From Apricaphanius iberus (Eukaryota; Chordata; Actinopteri; Cyprinodontiformes; Aphaniidae): a DNA stretch of 64,000 nucleotides. The position numbers and the translations under genes are program-made. Position 1 is the stretch's first letter. The number at the start of each line of letters is the position of its first letter. The notes under the pieces are model-generated. The model was not told where the DNA came from. It worked only from the letters and a program-made list of their open reading frames with translations, and did not search any database. Shown piece after piece: positions 14,601 to 29,600 of this stretch. The stretch is taken from contig JAPXFQ010000113.1 of NCBI GenBank assembly GCA_028564705.1, positions 1,116,001 to 1,180,000 of the forward strand, given 5' to 3'.

Positions 14601-17600
14601 TAAGCCTAATGTACAAATTCTCAGTAGAAGTAAATTAAACAAAGTTCTCCTCAGACTCCTGGGAGAATTTAAAATGTTTTGTGTTTGTAAGATACAATTT
14701 TAAACATCAAGCAACAATGAAACCTTTTTGTATAACATATTTTTTTCCACTATTTGTCCTTGAGTAAGAATGTAAAAAAAAAAGAAAAAAAAAAAAAAAA
14801 GAAACAATGCAGCAAGAGCTCATCTCCGGAGGGCAACTTGTCACCTCCATGACAGGCCACCGTCTGCCATTTGTTCTCTTTCTCCATCTTAATAAAGTTT
14901 GGGAATACAAAGTCCTCCCACTGGTTCGAGTGACGTCTGTGTTTCTGTATAATGTGCCACGAACTGAAAAATAGGTAGAAAGGTACCACTAGACATTAAC
15001 CAGACCATGGCAAACAAATGAGCAGTCAAGAGCAAGAGCCCTTGTCGTCACATATTCCTTGGAAATTAGGACATTTACAGTTGGGATATTTCTTAATCTG
15101 TAAACAAAAATGTAATTAAATGTACTCAGTTACAATATTTTTAAATAACAAGAAAAACTGTGATGAACACCATGGTAGGTCAAAAGAGCTGTACAAGGTA
15201 TTCAGAAAGAAGATTGTAGCAGCTTATAAATTACGTAAGTGATTTAACAAAGTCAGAAGAGAATTTCAAATCAGCCATTCCAATGTAGGGAAAAATATCT
15301 ACAAGAATAGGATGAACAGAAAAACTGCCAATCTGTCCAAGTCTGGTCATCCAAGCAAGTTCAAATGTAAAGTCAGAGCCATGATCCTGAGAGCAGCCTC
15401 CAAAAACCCTAAAATGTACTCTGTTGGCTACAACTGGCCATTGCTGACATGAAAGTTGTCAGGTTCTGATGTTTCAATGATGAGGAACAGACCCAGGCGC
15501 AGACGTGGAAATAAAGTGCAGAACGACTTTAATGGTGAGACATCAACAAACAAACTGAGGACGTTAATGATCTGGCAGGAAATAAGACTCACACCGGATC
15601 TTAAATAGAGCACGAAAAAAGGAAACAGGTAAGTCTCAACAAACAGGTGCAGGCAATCTAATACTCAGATCATTTAATGCTGCAGGCTTTGACAGGATGC
15701 CCCTCTTTCCAGGCCGGATTCTAGAAGGACGGGGAAATAATTGACAAACCCGACTTCTAGAATAATGCTGTTTGGAGAGATTAGTCTAAAATGTAATAAT
15801 TTGTATACCAGAACAAGAAGGAAGAGAAGTTTGTAGCAACTCAAATGCCATGAAAGGAAACAACTAAAGCATGGAGGTGGAAGTGTCTTCACCAACTCAG
15901 CATCATAGACTACACTATGAATTCTATTAGTTTTTGAGGGTGTTTATATGAAAAAATCTGTAATTGAAAACAATAAAACTGACCACCGAGGACTGTTCTT
16001 GGATGTTAAAATAAGCGTCTCATTGCTCTTATTTAGGGCTAAATGGAGACAGACTACCAATTGTCATGAATCTTTAATTTTTCATAAACTACAATACACA
16101 TGTTTTTTTAGCTTAATGACTAAAACAACAGTAATGCCATGTTATTTCTGGTGTTAACCTGTATTTAAAATAACTGTATTTCCCAGGGATTAAAAAAAGA
16201 TTAGACCTTGGTGTATGAACTTTTTTATGAAAAAACTCAAAATTTAATAGCATCTCAGAAATTGTTCTCATGACTAGCATGCATGGTGTCAGAAATAGAT
16301 TCCTCCCACAATCAGAACTAAGTTTATTCTATAATATATAAGTCTCTCAAGTCTAAAGGTGCACAGCATTTGGAAAACCCTTTTGTGGTGTAAAATTGTG
16401 CAAAATTAAAACAACTATTCTTTAAATTAAAATCTAAAAAGGGATTGTTTTCATGCATTAAATAAAGTGTAACCTTACTCTCACTCCTTTTCAAGAATGG
16501 AAGTTGTATATATAACATTGGCAGAAACTTATGTTCTATGGATTATTGTAATAATTACAGCACTTCCAGTTCAGTCATATTTAAATGTGAAGGCAAAGAT
16601 AAAACATCTACTTTGCAGGTACAGTTTTACTTTAATAGTTTTCTTGCCTCAATCTTGAATACCTCTGAGAAGAGTAACAGAAAATCTCAAGATTATTTCT
16701 CAGAGTCTTGCGTGATTTAAAACCCAATACCTTAAACTGAACTCTAAGGTCGAGATCTTTTGTTTAACTAATTTGTCCTGCTTGTCCGTCTCTCTGCTGA
16801 CATATAGTAAAGTGTCTATTCCACGAAAGTCCTAATTTTTTCCATGACCGCCCTATAAGAGAGGCATTGCTGCACAAAGCACATCTCTCCTTTTTTTGTG
16901 GCTGCTTCCAGAAGAAAGAAAAAAAAAATGCTGAGCTTTTCAAAAAGCACTGCCGTCGCCACTTTTCAGGCAACCACTTGCACATGCAGAACTTCATCAT
17001 CCTGGTGACAGCTAAACATGATTGGTGGAGAAGTGTGTGCTGTCTGCGTCTCCATATACTGAGATTTAAAACATATCTAGCATGAATTGTCAGGAGGAAT
17101 AAAATAATAAAAAACGGTCAAAGCACATAAGCCAGACAGTACATGCTGCGTGTGCGCTTTTCATCTTCAAAAGCATTGTAGGCTTTTTTTTGTTTTTGTT
17201 TTAGTTTTCGATGCTAACAGGCTTGATGCCTTCAAAGCTTCACTGACAGCACTTTTATATCACAGAAAAGGGAAAATTGTTACTTACCATATTAAATGGG
17301 TTAGGGTTAGGGGTTATTAAATTCTACACATTACTAGACACTACCCATCATCTCTTATGTATGACAAGTTTTATGTATATATATATATGTTAAATAGACC
17401 TAATCTGGCTCTGTGGGATTGGTGCACTAAAGCACTTAGTATGTTCAAGCTATGGCCAGCTTTATTCTAATTTACCTTTTTGCAACATAATTTCTCTAAA
17501 TCAGAGGTTCCACCACAATCCTACCTTAAAGGGCTTGTGTGGAGTTTGAGTGCCGCTCTCTTGTATTGTAACCACTCCCTCCAGATGTTGAGGCTTTGTT

Positions 17601-20600
17601 AAGGGAGGAGCAGCAACACACTCCTTGAGAAAAGGCTATCAGGTTTATTTGTGTGCACAATTTTATAAAATTATAATTAACAAAAAATAGTTAAAAGCCT
17701 TAATTCCAGTAAGAACTACAATTTAAAAGTTTTAAACAGGAGCTGTGACAAAAATGCAATCACAACCATCTAAAATGGGAAGAGAAGTGGTAATAAAGTT
17801 CCCAATTAGAGAACTGTTTTAGAGAGAAACAGTTTGGGTTTATGAAGTTTCAGCAAAAATCAGATATACCATCATAAAGGGAACCTGGTGTTTGGGAGGA
17901 ATGTGAGGAAAGCTTATTTTCTCTTCAATAAAGGAATTGTAAACATCTGAACAGTGGCAAGACATGAACTGAACCTGTATGCTCTGGTCAGGAGACCAAG
18001 ATTCAGATTTCACCAACAAATGATATCTAGTGTTTCTTACTTAATATGTAAAAAAAAAAAAAAATCATATCTACTGTGAAGCATGACAGATGAACTGTAA
18101 TGCTGTGGGGCTATTTATCTTGCAAAGACCCTGGAAACTGTGTCTTTGAATTATCAAGACATTTTACCCTGAATCAGTTTGGGTACCAGAGATGCTTTCA
18201 GAAGTAATTATTTTCCTAACATGGGATCCTTTTCTACACTAAATAAATGTAGTCAAAATAAATGTATTCACCTTTTTCTCTGTGAATATTAATATAACAA
18301 GTACCATAGGTAAAAGTTTTGCAGGCATCTTTACCAGGAATGCAAAGACATTTCTGTTACTGCATTTGGATGCCAAAGGCTCACAGTAGCTCCAGATTAA
18401 GTACAGAAGGCTAAGAACATGCACTCTGAATTTGTTTCTTGTCACCTTTGCCCTAGTTCATCATAGGACCGTTTTTCAAAAGACTACACCAGGAGAAAAT
18501 GTATACCCACTTAGTTTACATTGTTAGTTAAAGTCTTATTTGTTTGTATATCATTTTCCCCCAAACACATAAACATACTACTATATATTCGTTATTATAT
18601 TGCAGTTACATGGTATACATATGGATATATACACTGATATTAGTCACAGGGTGAATACATGCAGGGAAACTGACAAGGGTTTGTGTATGTGGTCTTTTCT
18701 CCTACTCAAGCAGCTTGACTATCAGTTACTCTCAGCAGTCAGCCATCAGGATCCTTGGGCTGTAATTAGAAATGATAACTTGATTAGCATGCACCAAAGC
18801 CGCTGCACTCTCCTTAGCTTTCTTTCTGCTTTCCACACACATTCACAAACAAAAATACAGTCTAGTTCCTTTCTCCAGTACATTCCACGCTCCACGAATC
18901 TCCCACAGATCGGCCTTCACTCATCATTCGACTGCCTGATCCGACGAGGTACGACATCTTTCCCTCCTCAACCCTTCCCAGCAGCCCCACAGGATTAAAC
19001 TGGCCTTGGGCTGTTTTCGACAACACGCCTTTCTTGTAGTAATTACTCTAACTATACCAGAAGGGTGAGCTGTATTAACCCATGCATGACCATACCTCTG
19101 TCATATCATACTTGAGACCATCTCAAGTAAGGAACAAAAAGTCATTGATATCTATACTTGTTGATCTTTCTCTGTTTTTTTAAAGCTTGCAGGTACAGCA
19201 AGAGTGAAATACTTGCTTCATGTTTATAATAAACTTGATATGCCTTTTAAAAGCCTTAATTTTTAAATAAAGATTTTTTTTTTTATTATGTAAACTCATT
19301 TAAGTATCCCTTTGTCAGGCTTGAACCTTCTATATTGTAAACTGCATGATCTCATAAATGTATAAATCTTGTTTAATGGTCATTTACACTGGAAGTGCAA
19401 GTTTCAAGCACCCAACCCCACGTGACAGACCCTTGATCAAAGGTAACTAGGAAGCTAAAATGTAGCATCCTTAAAGCTTGTTAATGTCTTTATAAAGTAA
19501 ATCTGCAAAAACGTACCATACACACCATTAACAACATTGTTTAAATACTTTATCGAAATCTGCAAATGGGTAATTCTGTAAAAAAAATATAGAAAATGTT
19601 TTTGAAAAATTCTATTTTCTCTAAGTCTGTGTAAATTCAATAAACTTTAAATTACTTATTTGAATAAATATCAGAATAAGGCTCTTTATTGATAGCTGAC
19701 ATGACGTATATTACATAAAAATTATTTTTTTTTTAAAATGTTTAATAAATGTGTTGAGTTACTCTAAGCGCCCCACGTGCGTTGCAGAGGGCTACCTGAA
19801 AGCCGACAAGCTCACGTGTTCGTCCACTTCATAACAAAGGTTGCTAATAACTGTTCAAACAGAATTCGGTTTAAATAGATTGTTTAAGAACAGAAACTAA
19901 TTTTATTAACCGTGTTTAAAGTTGTTTTTGTAATCAAATACTGGAACTAAACGGTTTACTTCACTGTCCAGTTCATGAATAGAAGTAATTTCCCAAAGGT
20001 TAATTGCTCTGATCCAGATAATTTTTAACAAACATCTCTTTATCCAAAGGATGTTTTGATTTTTCTCTTGTAATTAGAGAAACTAATTGATCTTTTCCCT
20101 CCAGCATCTGCAAATCGAGTCCTGGGTCAGATCTGCATGCAGAATCACAACAGAATTCATGGTCCCTCTTATTACATATTCATCTTTTTAAGTCTTTTAT
20201 TTTACCTCATTTATTTTAAATCAGTAGCGTTTCTATTATTACTAGTTTGAGTGTTTATATGTCATTCTTCCCTTCGTCTAAATAAATCTTCTACTTGGAA
20301 AGTAACAGTTGTCATTTCCTGTTCAACACACATGCATATTGCAAGGTTTATGACCAATACCCGTTAAGAATTCATTCCTTCAGAATGATGAGACTGATTA
20401 GAAATTGGGCTATTAAAATAGTTCCTGGTAGATCCAGGTGGTGCCCCGAATAATAATAATTTTCTATAAATTATTAACTTTATTGACTTCCATAAGCAGT
20501 CTTTGACTATAAATAGCAATATAATTTCATATTTTTATTTAACATCCCCAACACAAGCCCACGTGTTTGGTTTAGGCCGGCGTTTCATAAACAAAGATTG

Positions 20601-23600
20601 CTACTGACAGTTCAAACAGAACTCGGTTTAAAATAGATTGTTTAAGAACAGAATATAATCTTCTTTACCGTGTTTGAACCATGGACTGTAAAAAAGAATA
20701 GACAGCGCCTCCTCACTCCTCCCCGTTTACCAGAATGACACACTGTCATGGGGGAATACATGGCGGATTCACAGACTCCTCCTCCCCAGCTCTGACGAAG
20801 CATGTTCCTAAAAAGGGCATAGGGGCGGGATCTTCACTGTAGACTCTCCCCTCGCGGGGCGTGTATGGGCGTGTAGTTCGGTCGTAATCACGCCCATTCT
20901 GCTCCCGCCTCGTTAGCTCTAATGCTAAACTTGGCTCGGCCCCCTCATTAATTATGCAAGATTTCAAAAAATTATCTTACGAAAACCAGCCTGGTGCCCA
21001 GGCTTTTTATGAGCCCAGCGTTATCTCAGGAAGAATATGTAGCCATAGAAAGTTTAAAACAATGGGGCACCAGGCATTAAAGTTGTTTTTTACGTGTCTA
21101 AAGTCCAATGCTTTTCAATGGGGGCCTAGCGGCCAAATTGAGGTACTACAGCAAGGGAGGAGCAATGGCGGCCTCCATGGTATGCGGTCACAAAACAGAG
21201 CAGCCAGCGGCCATTGGTTTGAACTCACCTTATTTGATCAAAATGCGGGAATTAGACTGTTTACTGCAGTGATCAATCCATGAATTAAGTAATTCTCCAA
21301 AGGTTAATTACTCTTATCCAGATCATTTTTAAACAAACATTTCTTCAGCCAATGAATATTTTGATTTTCCTTATATTGTTTTCTTGGTTTACACAGAAAT
21401 CAAACTAAGTACAATAGGTAGACTCATTTAGCTTTCATTCCAGCATCTTCAAATCAAGCCCTGGATTTGATTTGCATCCCAATTCTTCCAAAGCATAAAT
21501 CAGAATTCATGTATTCTATTTTTATTGTATTTATATCCGTTGGTTTCTTTTATTTTAAGTTATTTCTTGCTGGATTCCCTTTTTAGTCTAACATTCAAAA
21601 CATGTTTTGTTTCCACCCTTTTTTAATGTTGCTTTCATTTGTTAGTTTGTAAATATTTTTTAAAAGCCCCAACAACATTTAATTTACATTTCTCCTTCTC
21701 ACACATTCTTTTGTAGATTTTTAAATGGCATTACCTAATCTTAATTAAAAACCAACTCAGTTTGACTTACATGATTTGATTTACATGATTTACACATTGC
21801 TCCATAATAAAAAAAACAATAAGGTCAAATCAAAAGGCTCATTTTGTGTAAAAATGTTGCATTGTTTGCGTGAAGAAATGATAAGCAACAAAATAAAATT
21901 TCATTTACAGTATACAGCACTGTCGAAACAAATATCCCAAATGCTTTAGAAAAAAAAAAACGTATCCATAAATCATATTCATATGCATACCATCTTGCTT
22001 TTAATCCATAATACTTGAGATACAGACTGTATATGAGACACACATCTGTCTTTAACACTAATTCCCAGTTGAAAGTTTGATTCGGTCTGCAATAGTTATG
22101 GTCACTGTAGAATTTAATTTTATCAAAAAATAATTCAGTGCATGTTCAAAACAGAGACAAGGAACCAATTTCCAGTTCTTAGTTTTATTTTAAACAGATT
22201 AACAAATTGCAGTTTACAGAGAAACATCCCCATTTTCTCTGGGCCAGACTTAAAGACATCTGACAAAGAATGGTTTTCGTCTCATAACTTTTATAAACGT
22301 CCAAAACCTCCCAGGATTAATCTGCTCCAATCAGAACGTTTTAAACAGTGTCTTAACAGTGATTGGATGTCAAAAATTATGCAGTCATAAAAGGGACGTG
22401 TCCCTCTCCTTGGATCCAAGTCAAAAGTTCATTCTGAGTTTTATGGTTTTTATGATCCTCCCAAGCAAACTCCTAGTTTTATGGCCTGCAATAAAACCTT
22501 ATCTACAGACATCCTGGTTGTACAGCCTTGGTTCCCACTCTACAGACATCCTGTTTTTACAGCCTGCAATAAAACTCTTTGTCTCAGAGGTCCTCAAAGG
22601 TCACACATACTCCCACCATTTATCCAAGGCCTCTGCTGCTCCTCAAAAAGTGCCCAATTAAAATATTGGTAAAAACAGACTTTTACCTCTGACTTCTTAC
22701 TAAAGATATTAGCCCCAAAAAAAATAAAGTACAACATCACTCAGCAGAGTGAGTCGGCCCAAAAATCTGTTAAGAGTTTTTTAAGAGGTGAAAACTGAAG
22801 TTTGTCTATGTGCCAGACCTGATCTGACCTGAGACACAGCCCAATGACAGTTTTTTTAGGCTTTTATTATTGATATAGAACAATAATTGATAACAAAGGC
22901 TAATGTTTAGCCTGTAGCTAACAATGGACCACAGGGCCAGTGAAGAATGTGCAGCGGTGTAGAAATAATCGAAATATGGTCTGTGGGTGTGCAATAAGGA
23001 AACAAGAAGGGAGGAAAGAGAAAAGGAGGGTTCAGAGAGGGAACAAGGAGCAGAGTTCCAGCCCCATTTTACTGTTTAGCTGTAGAAATTAATAGTCGAA
23101 CTCTGCTCTGGATTTAAGCAGTTAACACATACCAAAATCAGAGCATCTGATCAACACCTTCAGTGTAAACAGTGGGTTCAGCATTCAACACACACCAAAC
23201 CAAATCTATGAAACAATAGCTCAACCTTTCTAACTTATCTTTGCCCAGACACAAAAAGAGAAAACTAGAATAAAAGGTTCCATCCTACTTGGAGGGGGTT
23301 CGCTACACGTTTGGTCCCAAAATTCAACTCCAAACAAAAATTTAAATGGAAAAAAAAAAATTGTGTCCATACGGGTGAGCTGGCATGCTCAGCTGGTTCT
23401 GACTAACCTAGCGGTTCTGTTTGCTGGAAACCATGAGTTGATTTCAGCGATTGGCTTCTGCTGTCCTCCTTACTAACTGCATGGATCACAGTTTAGCCAT
23501 TAAAAAATCTCCCCCGTAAGCACACACAGAAGGTTAACAAGCTCACTATAAGGGTTTTAAAGGTTTTTTTTTCCTATTGAAAGGAAAGGATCCAAACGTC

Positions 23601-26600
23601 TGCGATGGACTGGCAACCTGTCCAGGGTGTACCCCGCCTCTCGCCCGTTGACAGCTGGAGATAGGCACCAGCCCCCCCACGACCCCTTAAGGATTAATCG
23701 GTTCAGAAAATGGATAGATGGATCAAAACATGAGATATGTTGATCCACAGCCATATTTATACGTTTTTGTGATGCCATCAGCAGTCTAGGAATTCTGGGA
23801 ATTGAAATCTTTTCAGTCCGTTTTGGAAAATGAATCCCACAACAGATGTGGAAAAAAAAAATACATTATTTTAGTGTAATCAGTTTTAACTATGGAAGCA
23901 GAAAAATGCAATATTGTAGCATAGTGGGGAAAAATAATGTTTTGATTTACTTCTGTCTTTTTATATTTTAATTTTTTTCACTACAGACTGGTTGAGAGGT
24001 AGTGTTTCTATGACCTTGATCTTTAATCTGGAAACCTAACCAACTCTAGATCATTTTAGGCTCCAGCATTAAATTAGAGACCCAGATAACACCCGAACAT
24101 TGTGGTTCCTGAACAAGTTCATCGTACTACCGTTCATTAACTCATTCATATTTTTGTGAACACGAGGTGAATGTAATCACTTTTGGTCTGATGAACGTTA
24201 TAGTGAATGCACTCAATCTGGCTTTTGTGAATCCGCAGTTCAATTTTTAATTCAAGTCATGCCAGATTTCCATCGAGCCTTCTTGACAAAAGCCTGACTA
24301 AAGCCATGGTGGTTAAAATTGAGACAAAACATCAAATCTGGCAACACTAGTGATCGAGTTGCACCACATATGTGTCAGTGTCAAATTGTGGAGTATACAG
24401 GTAAATTCCAGTGACTGCAGCAGTAGGAATTCAGCATCAATGCACAAAGTGGTATGTTCGCATCAATTCATAAGGATTTTTTTTTTTTGAAATGGTTACT
24501 GATGATCCAGTTGGTAAAAATCTTACATTTCTGTGTAAACTATGCCCACAAGAAGAAGCCACTCCGGAGAGCAACAACGTCAAGAGCAAACTTCAAAAAG
24601 CACATTGAAATGAAGCACCCAGCTAGTCTTTCAAGGTATGTGCAAGTCACAAAAAAAAAAAAAAAATCAAAAGATGCCGTGACTGCGTACTGCAACGGAT
24701 CCTTGTCCACTCAAAACCAGATAATGGGATACAGTAGCAGCAACTCCGTTGTTTTCATCTCCCAGCCGCAGCTGGATAACCTGACAATACAGTATATTGT
24801 GTGAGACCTGCAGCCTTTAAAAAAAAGATGAAATGCCAACTTTCATAAACTTAATTAAGGAACTGCAAACGTACTTATTCATTGGGGCTAATTGTTGCAC
24901 TTTATTAGTCGAGTTCTATAACTTTGCTTTGGGCAAACAAGTCAGAAAATACATTCACAGAAATTGAGAAGTGACTTGATGGAAAGCTAATTAATGTTAA
25001 AATGTTTTGCATTTTTAAGTATAGCCTTAGTTTCCTACCTCAGCATGGTTACTTCATACGTCAAAGTGTTTATTAATTTCTGAAAAAACAACAATAAAAT
25101 GTGTTTTTGGAAATATACTGTATGTGGTAAAGCTGAAGCTGGGTACGTGAGGACTGAATGGGGTGCAATGATTGGGGAAAAAAAGAACTTTGAACTAGTT
25201 CATTTTTGAAACTATGAATGTAGTTTAAAGAAGGTGAATTATGAACTGAAATAGTTTAGTTTAAAATGTGTGAACTGAACTTTAAACTAGTTCATATAGA
25301 AAGTAAACTTTCCCAACATTTAACAGGAATCTATTTCACAATAATAAAAGTACTTAACTGAACCTTAATTTACCTTGATAAATCTCTACTCCTGCCGCAT
25401 TGCATATGAGTTCTCATCTGCAGTTTCTTTCTTGTTATATTGGCTTATATATTATCTTATTATATTATATTATTACTGTCCGATCAAAATACATTGATGA
25501 AGTTTATTACTCAAAATGTTAACTTGTCCCTATAGAATCTGAAATGCAGTTGGAGTGGCAATGCCGCTTGGAAAAATTTGTGGTTTTCCCAAGTGTTTTC
25601 CCCCCACAACTAGAGTGATGGACCCTCAGTTGTTTGGAAGTAACCTTATAATTCTACCTAGGCTGAGAAGCAGCATCGTTTATTTTCCTTCGATGTGTAA
25701 ATACACATTTACTGCTCCAAATCAGCAAATAAAATATTCTACCATAATGGAGCCTCTAAAATGTGTTGATAATTAGGTAATAAAGTGCAGTTTAACAGCT
25801 GCTACTTCATCTTTTGATATATGAAGAAAATGAAAGGTAGCTTCTTCATTTTGGCTCAGGTTTGACAAAAAAAAATCCTGACATGATATAACATGCTGTG
25901 CTGCCTTCATATGTAGTTGAATTTAGCTAATGGGACTATTTATTAGTTTGTCTTAACCGAGAAAAATTGCATAACCATACAATGTACCAGCTGAAATAAC
26001 ACTGTTTTGTTTTAGTGACAATTTAAATTTTCATTTAAACATCATGAAACAAACAGACATTTTAAGGCCATGGCATAAAACATATCAGTGATACTATTCT
26101 TAGTACAGAAGGAAAAAGAAAGTAAAATGAAAATGAGTCAACAATAAATCATGACACTAGGACTGTTGTGTTTTCAGGATGAAAGTTAAAGCTGCTGTCC
26201 AGAGTACTTGACAGAGAGAATTTTTTTTTTATCCCACTATCAAGGCCCCTCCCAGACATCCCTCTTCTCCCTCCCTCCCAATAACGCTTGCCCAACCTCA
26301 ACAGTTGTACAGGAGTATCACCTGTGTTGTCACAGCGGGGCAAAGACAAAAGCAGCAAATGCTATCGAGCATCACCCGGTTATATTTTGTTATGGCTATT
26401 TCAGAGGTGAGTGTGTTCTCCATAACCGAAGCTCTCTTCCAATATGACGACTGTAAACAGCAGCGGCCTGTGTTTGCTATCCCATCCTAACAAGTTTGCT
26501 CGATTTGCATGTAAGTTGACTGACAGCCAACAAGGCAGAAACTCACATTCTGTTGGCTAACTGGGCAACCATGGCTCAGGAGTTGGGAGTTTGTCTTGTA

Positions 26601-29600
26601 ATCAGAGTATTCCAAAGTATTCTACGAGGATTTTATGACTAAATAGTAAATAAGAAAGTCGTTGTTAAACACATAGCCAGTACAAGCCATATTTGCAACC
26701 TAGTAGGGAAACATCAAACTTGTGGAAGAAGGCACTCTAGTCAGATGAGCCCATAATATTAGGTGCAAAAAGTGATAATTCTAAACAGAACATATTCACA
26801 GTAAAACATAGTGGTGGAAGCTTCATGCTGTGTGGAAGCTTTTCAAAGTTGAGGGGAAGATGGATGTAACGGTGTACAGGGCAATTTTAGAGCAAAACCA
26901 GTTTCAAAATAGAATAAGAGCTAAGACTGGGGCAGAAGCTGCTTTTCAAGTAGGACAAATAGCATAAACATACAGCGAGCTAAAGTTCAACAGTTTAAAG
27001 CAAAGCCTGATTAGTTGTTAGAACTGCCCATTCAAAATCCATACATAAAGCCAAACGAGAATCGGTGGAAAAACATTTAAACAGATATTCACAGACACTT
27101 TCCACTTAACAAAAATCTACGTTGTGTTGGTCTATCAAATAAAAACCAAATAAAGAACATTACAGATTGTGGATGCAACGGGACATCTGCTAAAAGGTTT
27201 TAGGCGTATGAACAGTATTGAAATTACAAAACTGACAATAGATACACAATCAGCAGAGGGTAAGTAATAAAGACTAATTTCAGTCCAATTCCATATCTCA
27301 TTTGAGTATTCATGTTTAAAACACCAGATCTGTTTTAACCTTGATCATAAAAATTATTATGGTAGAGTATAACGTGTTCATAAGCAATTATGTCTCATTT
27401 ATTTTAATTATCAGCGCTAAAGAGGGGGCATGTAGGGCACTTTTATATTATACAGTGTATCTTACTGAATGCTTTACTTATTACAAGGCACTGAATGACA
27501 GCAGTAGTAGTAGAGAACCCAGGGCTCCAGATGTTAACGAAATATCAGGAAGGTTTTTAAGATATGCCTGACGGGTGCATGAATCCATGCGTTCCCCTGT
27601 GAACTCTGGACTACAGAGAAACTTGATGACAGCACATTAAAAGAACATGCCAGAAGAACAAATTCAGAAAGAGATTTTCCTCCTGAATGGTTATACTGCT
27701 CACTAAAAGAAATCCAATACACGGAGGAAAACTCATTTAGGTTTTCTATAGGGAGCCACCCCAATAAAGGAAAGGATCAGCCCACTGAATCTCATTACTT
27801 CTACTGTTATTAGCTAAAATGAGTGCATGGTCCATACAAATTTTCCAAGTCCTGGTATACAGAACCCAATGGTTTAGTCACATCAGGAAGCAACATGATT
27901 TACATAGGTAAAGACTACTTTAAATTCTTTCTTCCCTCATTCCGTGTCTCAATTTTAAATGTTTCAATGTACGTGTGTAAGTTACAGGAGAGATCCTCTC
28001 TAATGGATGAAAAGAATTGTCCATGTTTGATACCAGTAAGCTGGTATGCATGATGTTAAAGAAGCAAATACTTCTTTAACTTAAACATCTGATCTTTGTA
28101 ATTGCAAACAAAGGTTTCTGTACCAAATATTGAGTTATGTTATATCAAATACTTATGTCATGCAATAAAATGGAAATTAATTATTTAACAATCATCCACT
28201 GTGATTTTCTGCATTTTTGTTTTAGATTCTGTCCCTCACAGTTGAAGAGTATCTTTGATACAAATTATTGACCTCTACATGCAAGAATAGTAATACTAGG
28301 AGGGCAATTACTCTGGTTGTTATGAAAGGCTGCTTGACTCTTGGAAGAAATTCAGTCAGTGTTGACTCAGCTTGCTATCTTTGTAAAGCATCCATTTCAT
28401 TAGTCAGGAAAAAAATCAATTCTCTGGCAAATCATAAGCTGCGTCTCATCTGAGTGAGTAAATGAACCTTTACTTACTGGTTCTCACACTGGTTAATAGT
28501 GTATCTGTGTTCGAGTAAGAGAGGAGTACGGGATGGCGTCTTGCATATGTCTAGGAGAGGAAATAAATAGACCACTGGATGAAAAAAAAAAGTGTTGATT
28601 AGGTATAAAAAGTTAAAGGAAGGAGGCAAAGTTAAAAAAAGAAACTCTTATTACAAATGGAGAAAAGCATTTGTGTTGTGTTGTAATTTCAGAACCATGA
28701 AATATTCTTCACCACACCAAAAAAACAAACAATTAGCTGTCATGTTGAATAAAGAATAAAGTGAATAAAGAAAACAACACAAAGTACTAAAAATATTAGG
28801 TGACAAAATGACAGATGTTAACAAGAATAACCAAGAATTCTGATGGTTATACCATCAGAAAAAACAACAACTTTTAAACACTGAATAATAATCCACGGTG
28901 TAAATGACTATAGTTAAAAAAGACATAACATATTCTCAAGTCACACCTTTGCAGAAAGAGCCAAAAATTAGTCAACGCACAAAACGCCCAGTACACTGGT
29001 GTCCCAGCTTATTTTTTAAATTGTTAAAAAAGGGAAGGCAAGGCAATTTTATTTGTATAGCGCAGTTTCAACACAAGGTAATCAAAGCTGATTTTAATGT
29101 TTTGCTGGTAAAGAAACCAAACATATGATAAAAGTGTAGAAAGTAAAAACAGCAATTAGGAATAAGACAAAAAAACAGCGTAAAAGTATGAAAATAAAAA
29201 CAGTGATTAATCATAAAACATGAGAATCAATCATATAAAATATTAGAGAGCAATTATAATAGTTTCCTCAAAGGCAGCTCTAAACAGGTTAGTTTTCAGA
29301 TTTGCTTTAAAGAAGCTCAGTGTTTGGGCAGCTTTCCAGTCATCGGAATATACTGCTTAGACGAGTCTAAGCACTTGCTAAATATAGCTGCACAGTTGAT
29401 GCATTAGCAGCGCTTTCTCCCTCTGTGACTTTACTGTGCTTAGTAATGTGACTGAAGGCAACGCTTATTTCTTACAGGGGCAGGAGCACCAATAAACTAA
29501 AAAAAAATTATTTTTTTTACAGACCGAATTTATCGGCACAGTCGGTAACAGTCATAAATTGCGGTATCAGTAAATTGTCGGTATACCACCCAGCCCTAGT

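Noticed and set aside
18600..18998. 132-codon plus-strand open frame
   Set aside because: No domain, no splice partners and ordinary intron composition; a frame of this length is expected by chance in 64 kb.
6129..22736. One inverted provirus with LTRs at both ends
   Set aside because: The copies face opposite ways, are 16 kb apart, and each has its own different 4-bp duplication.
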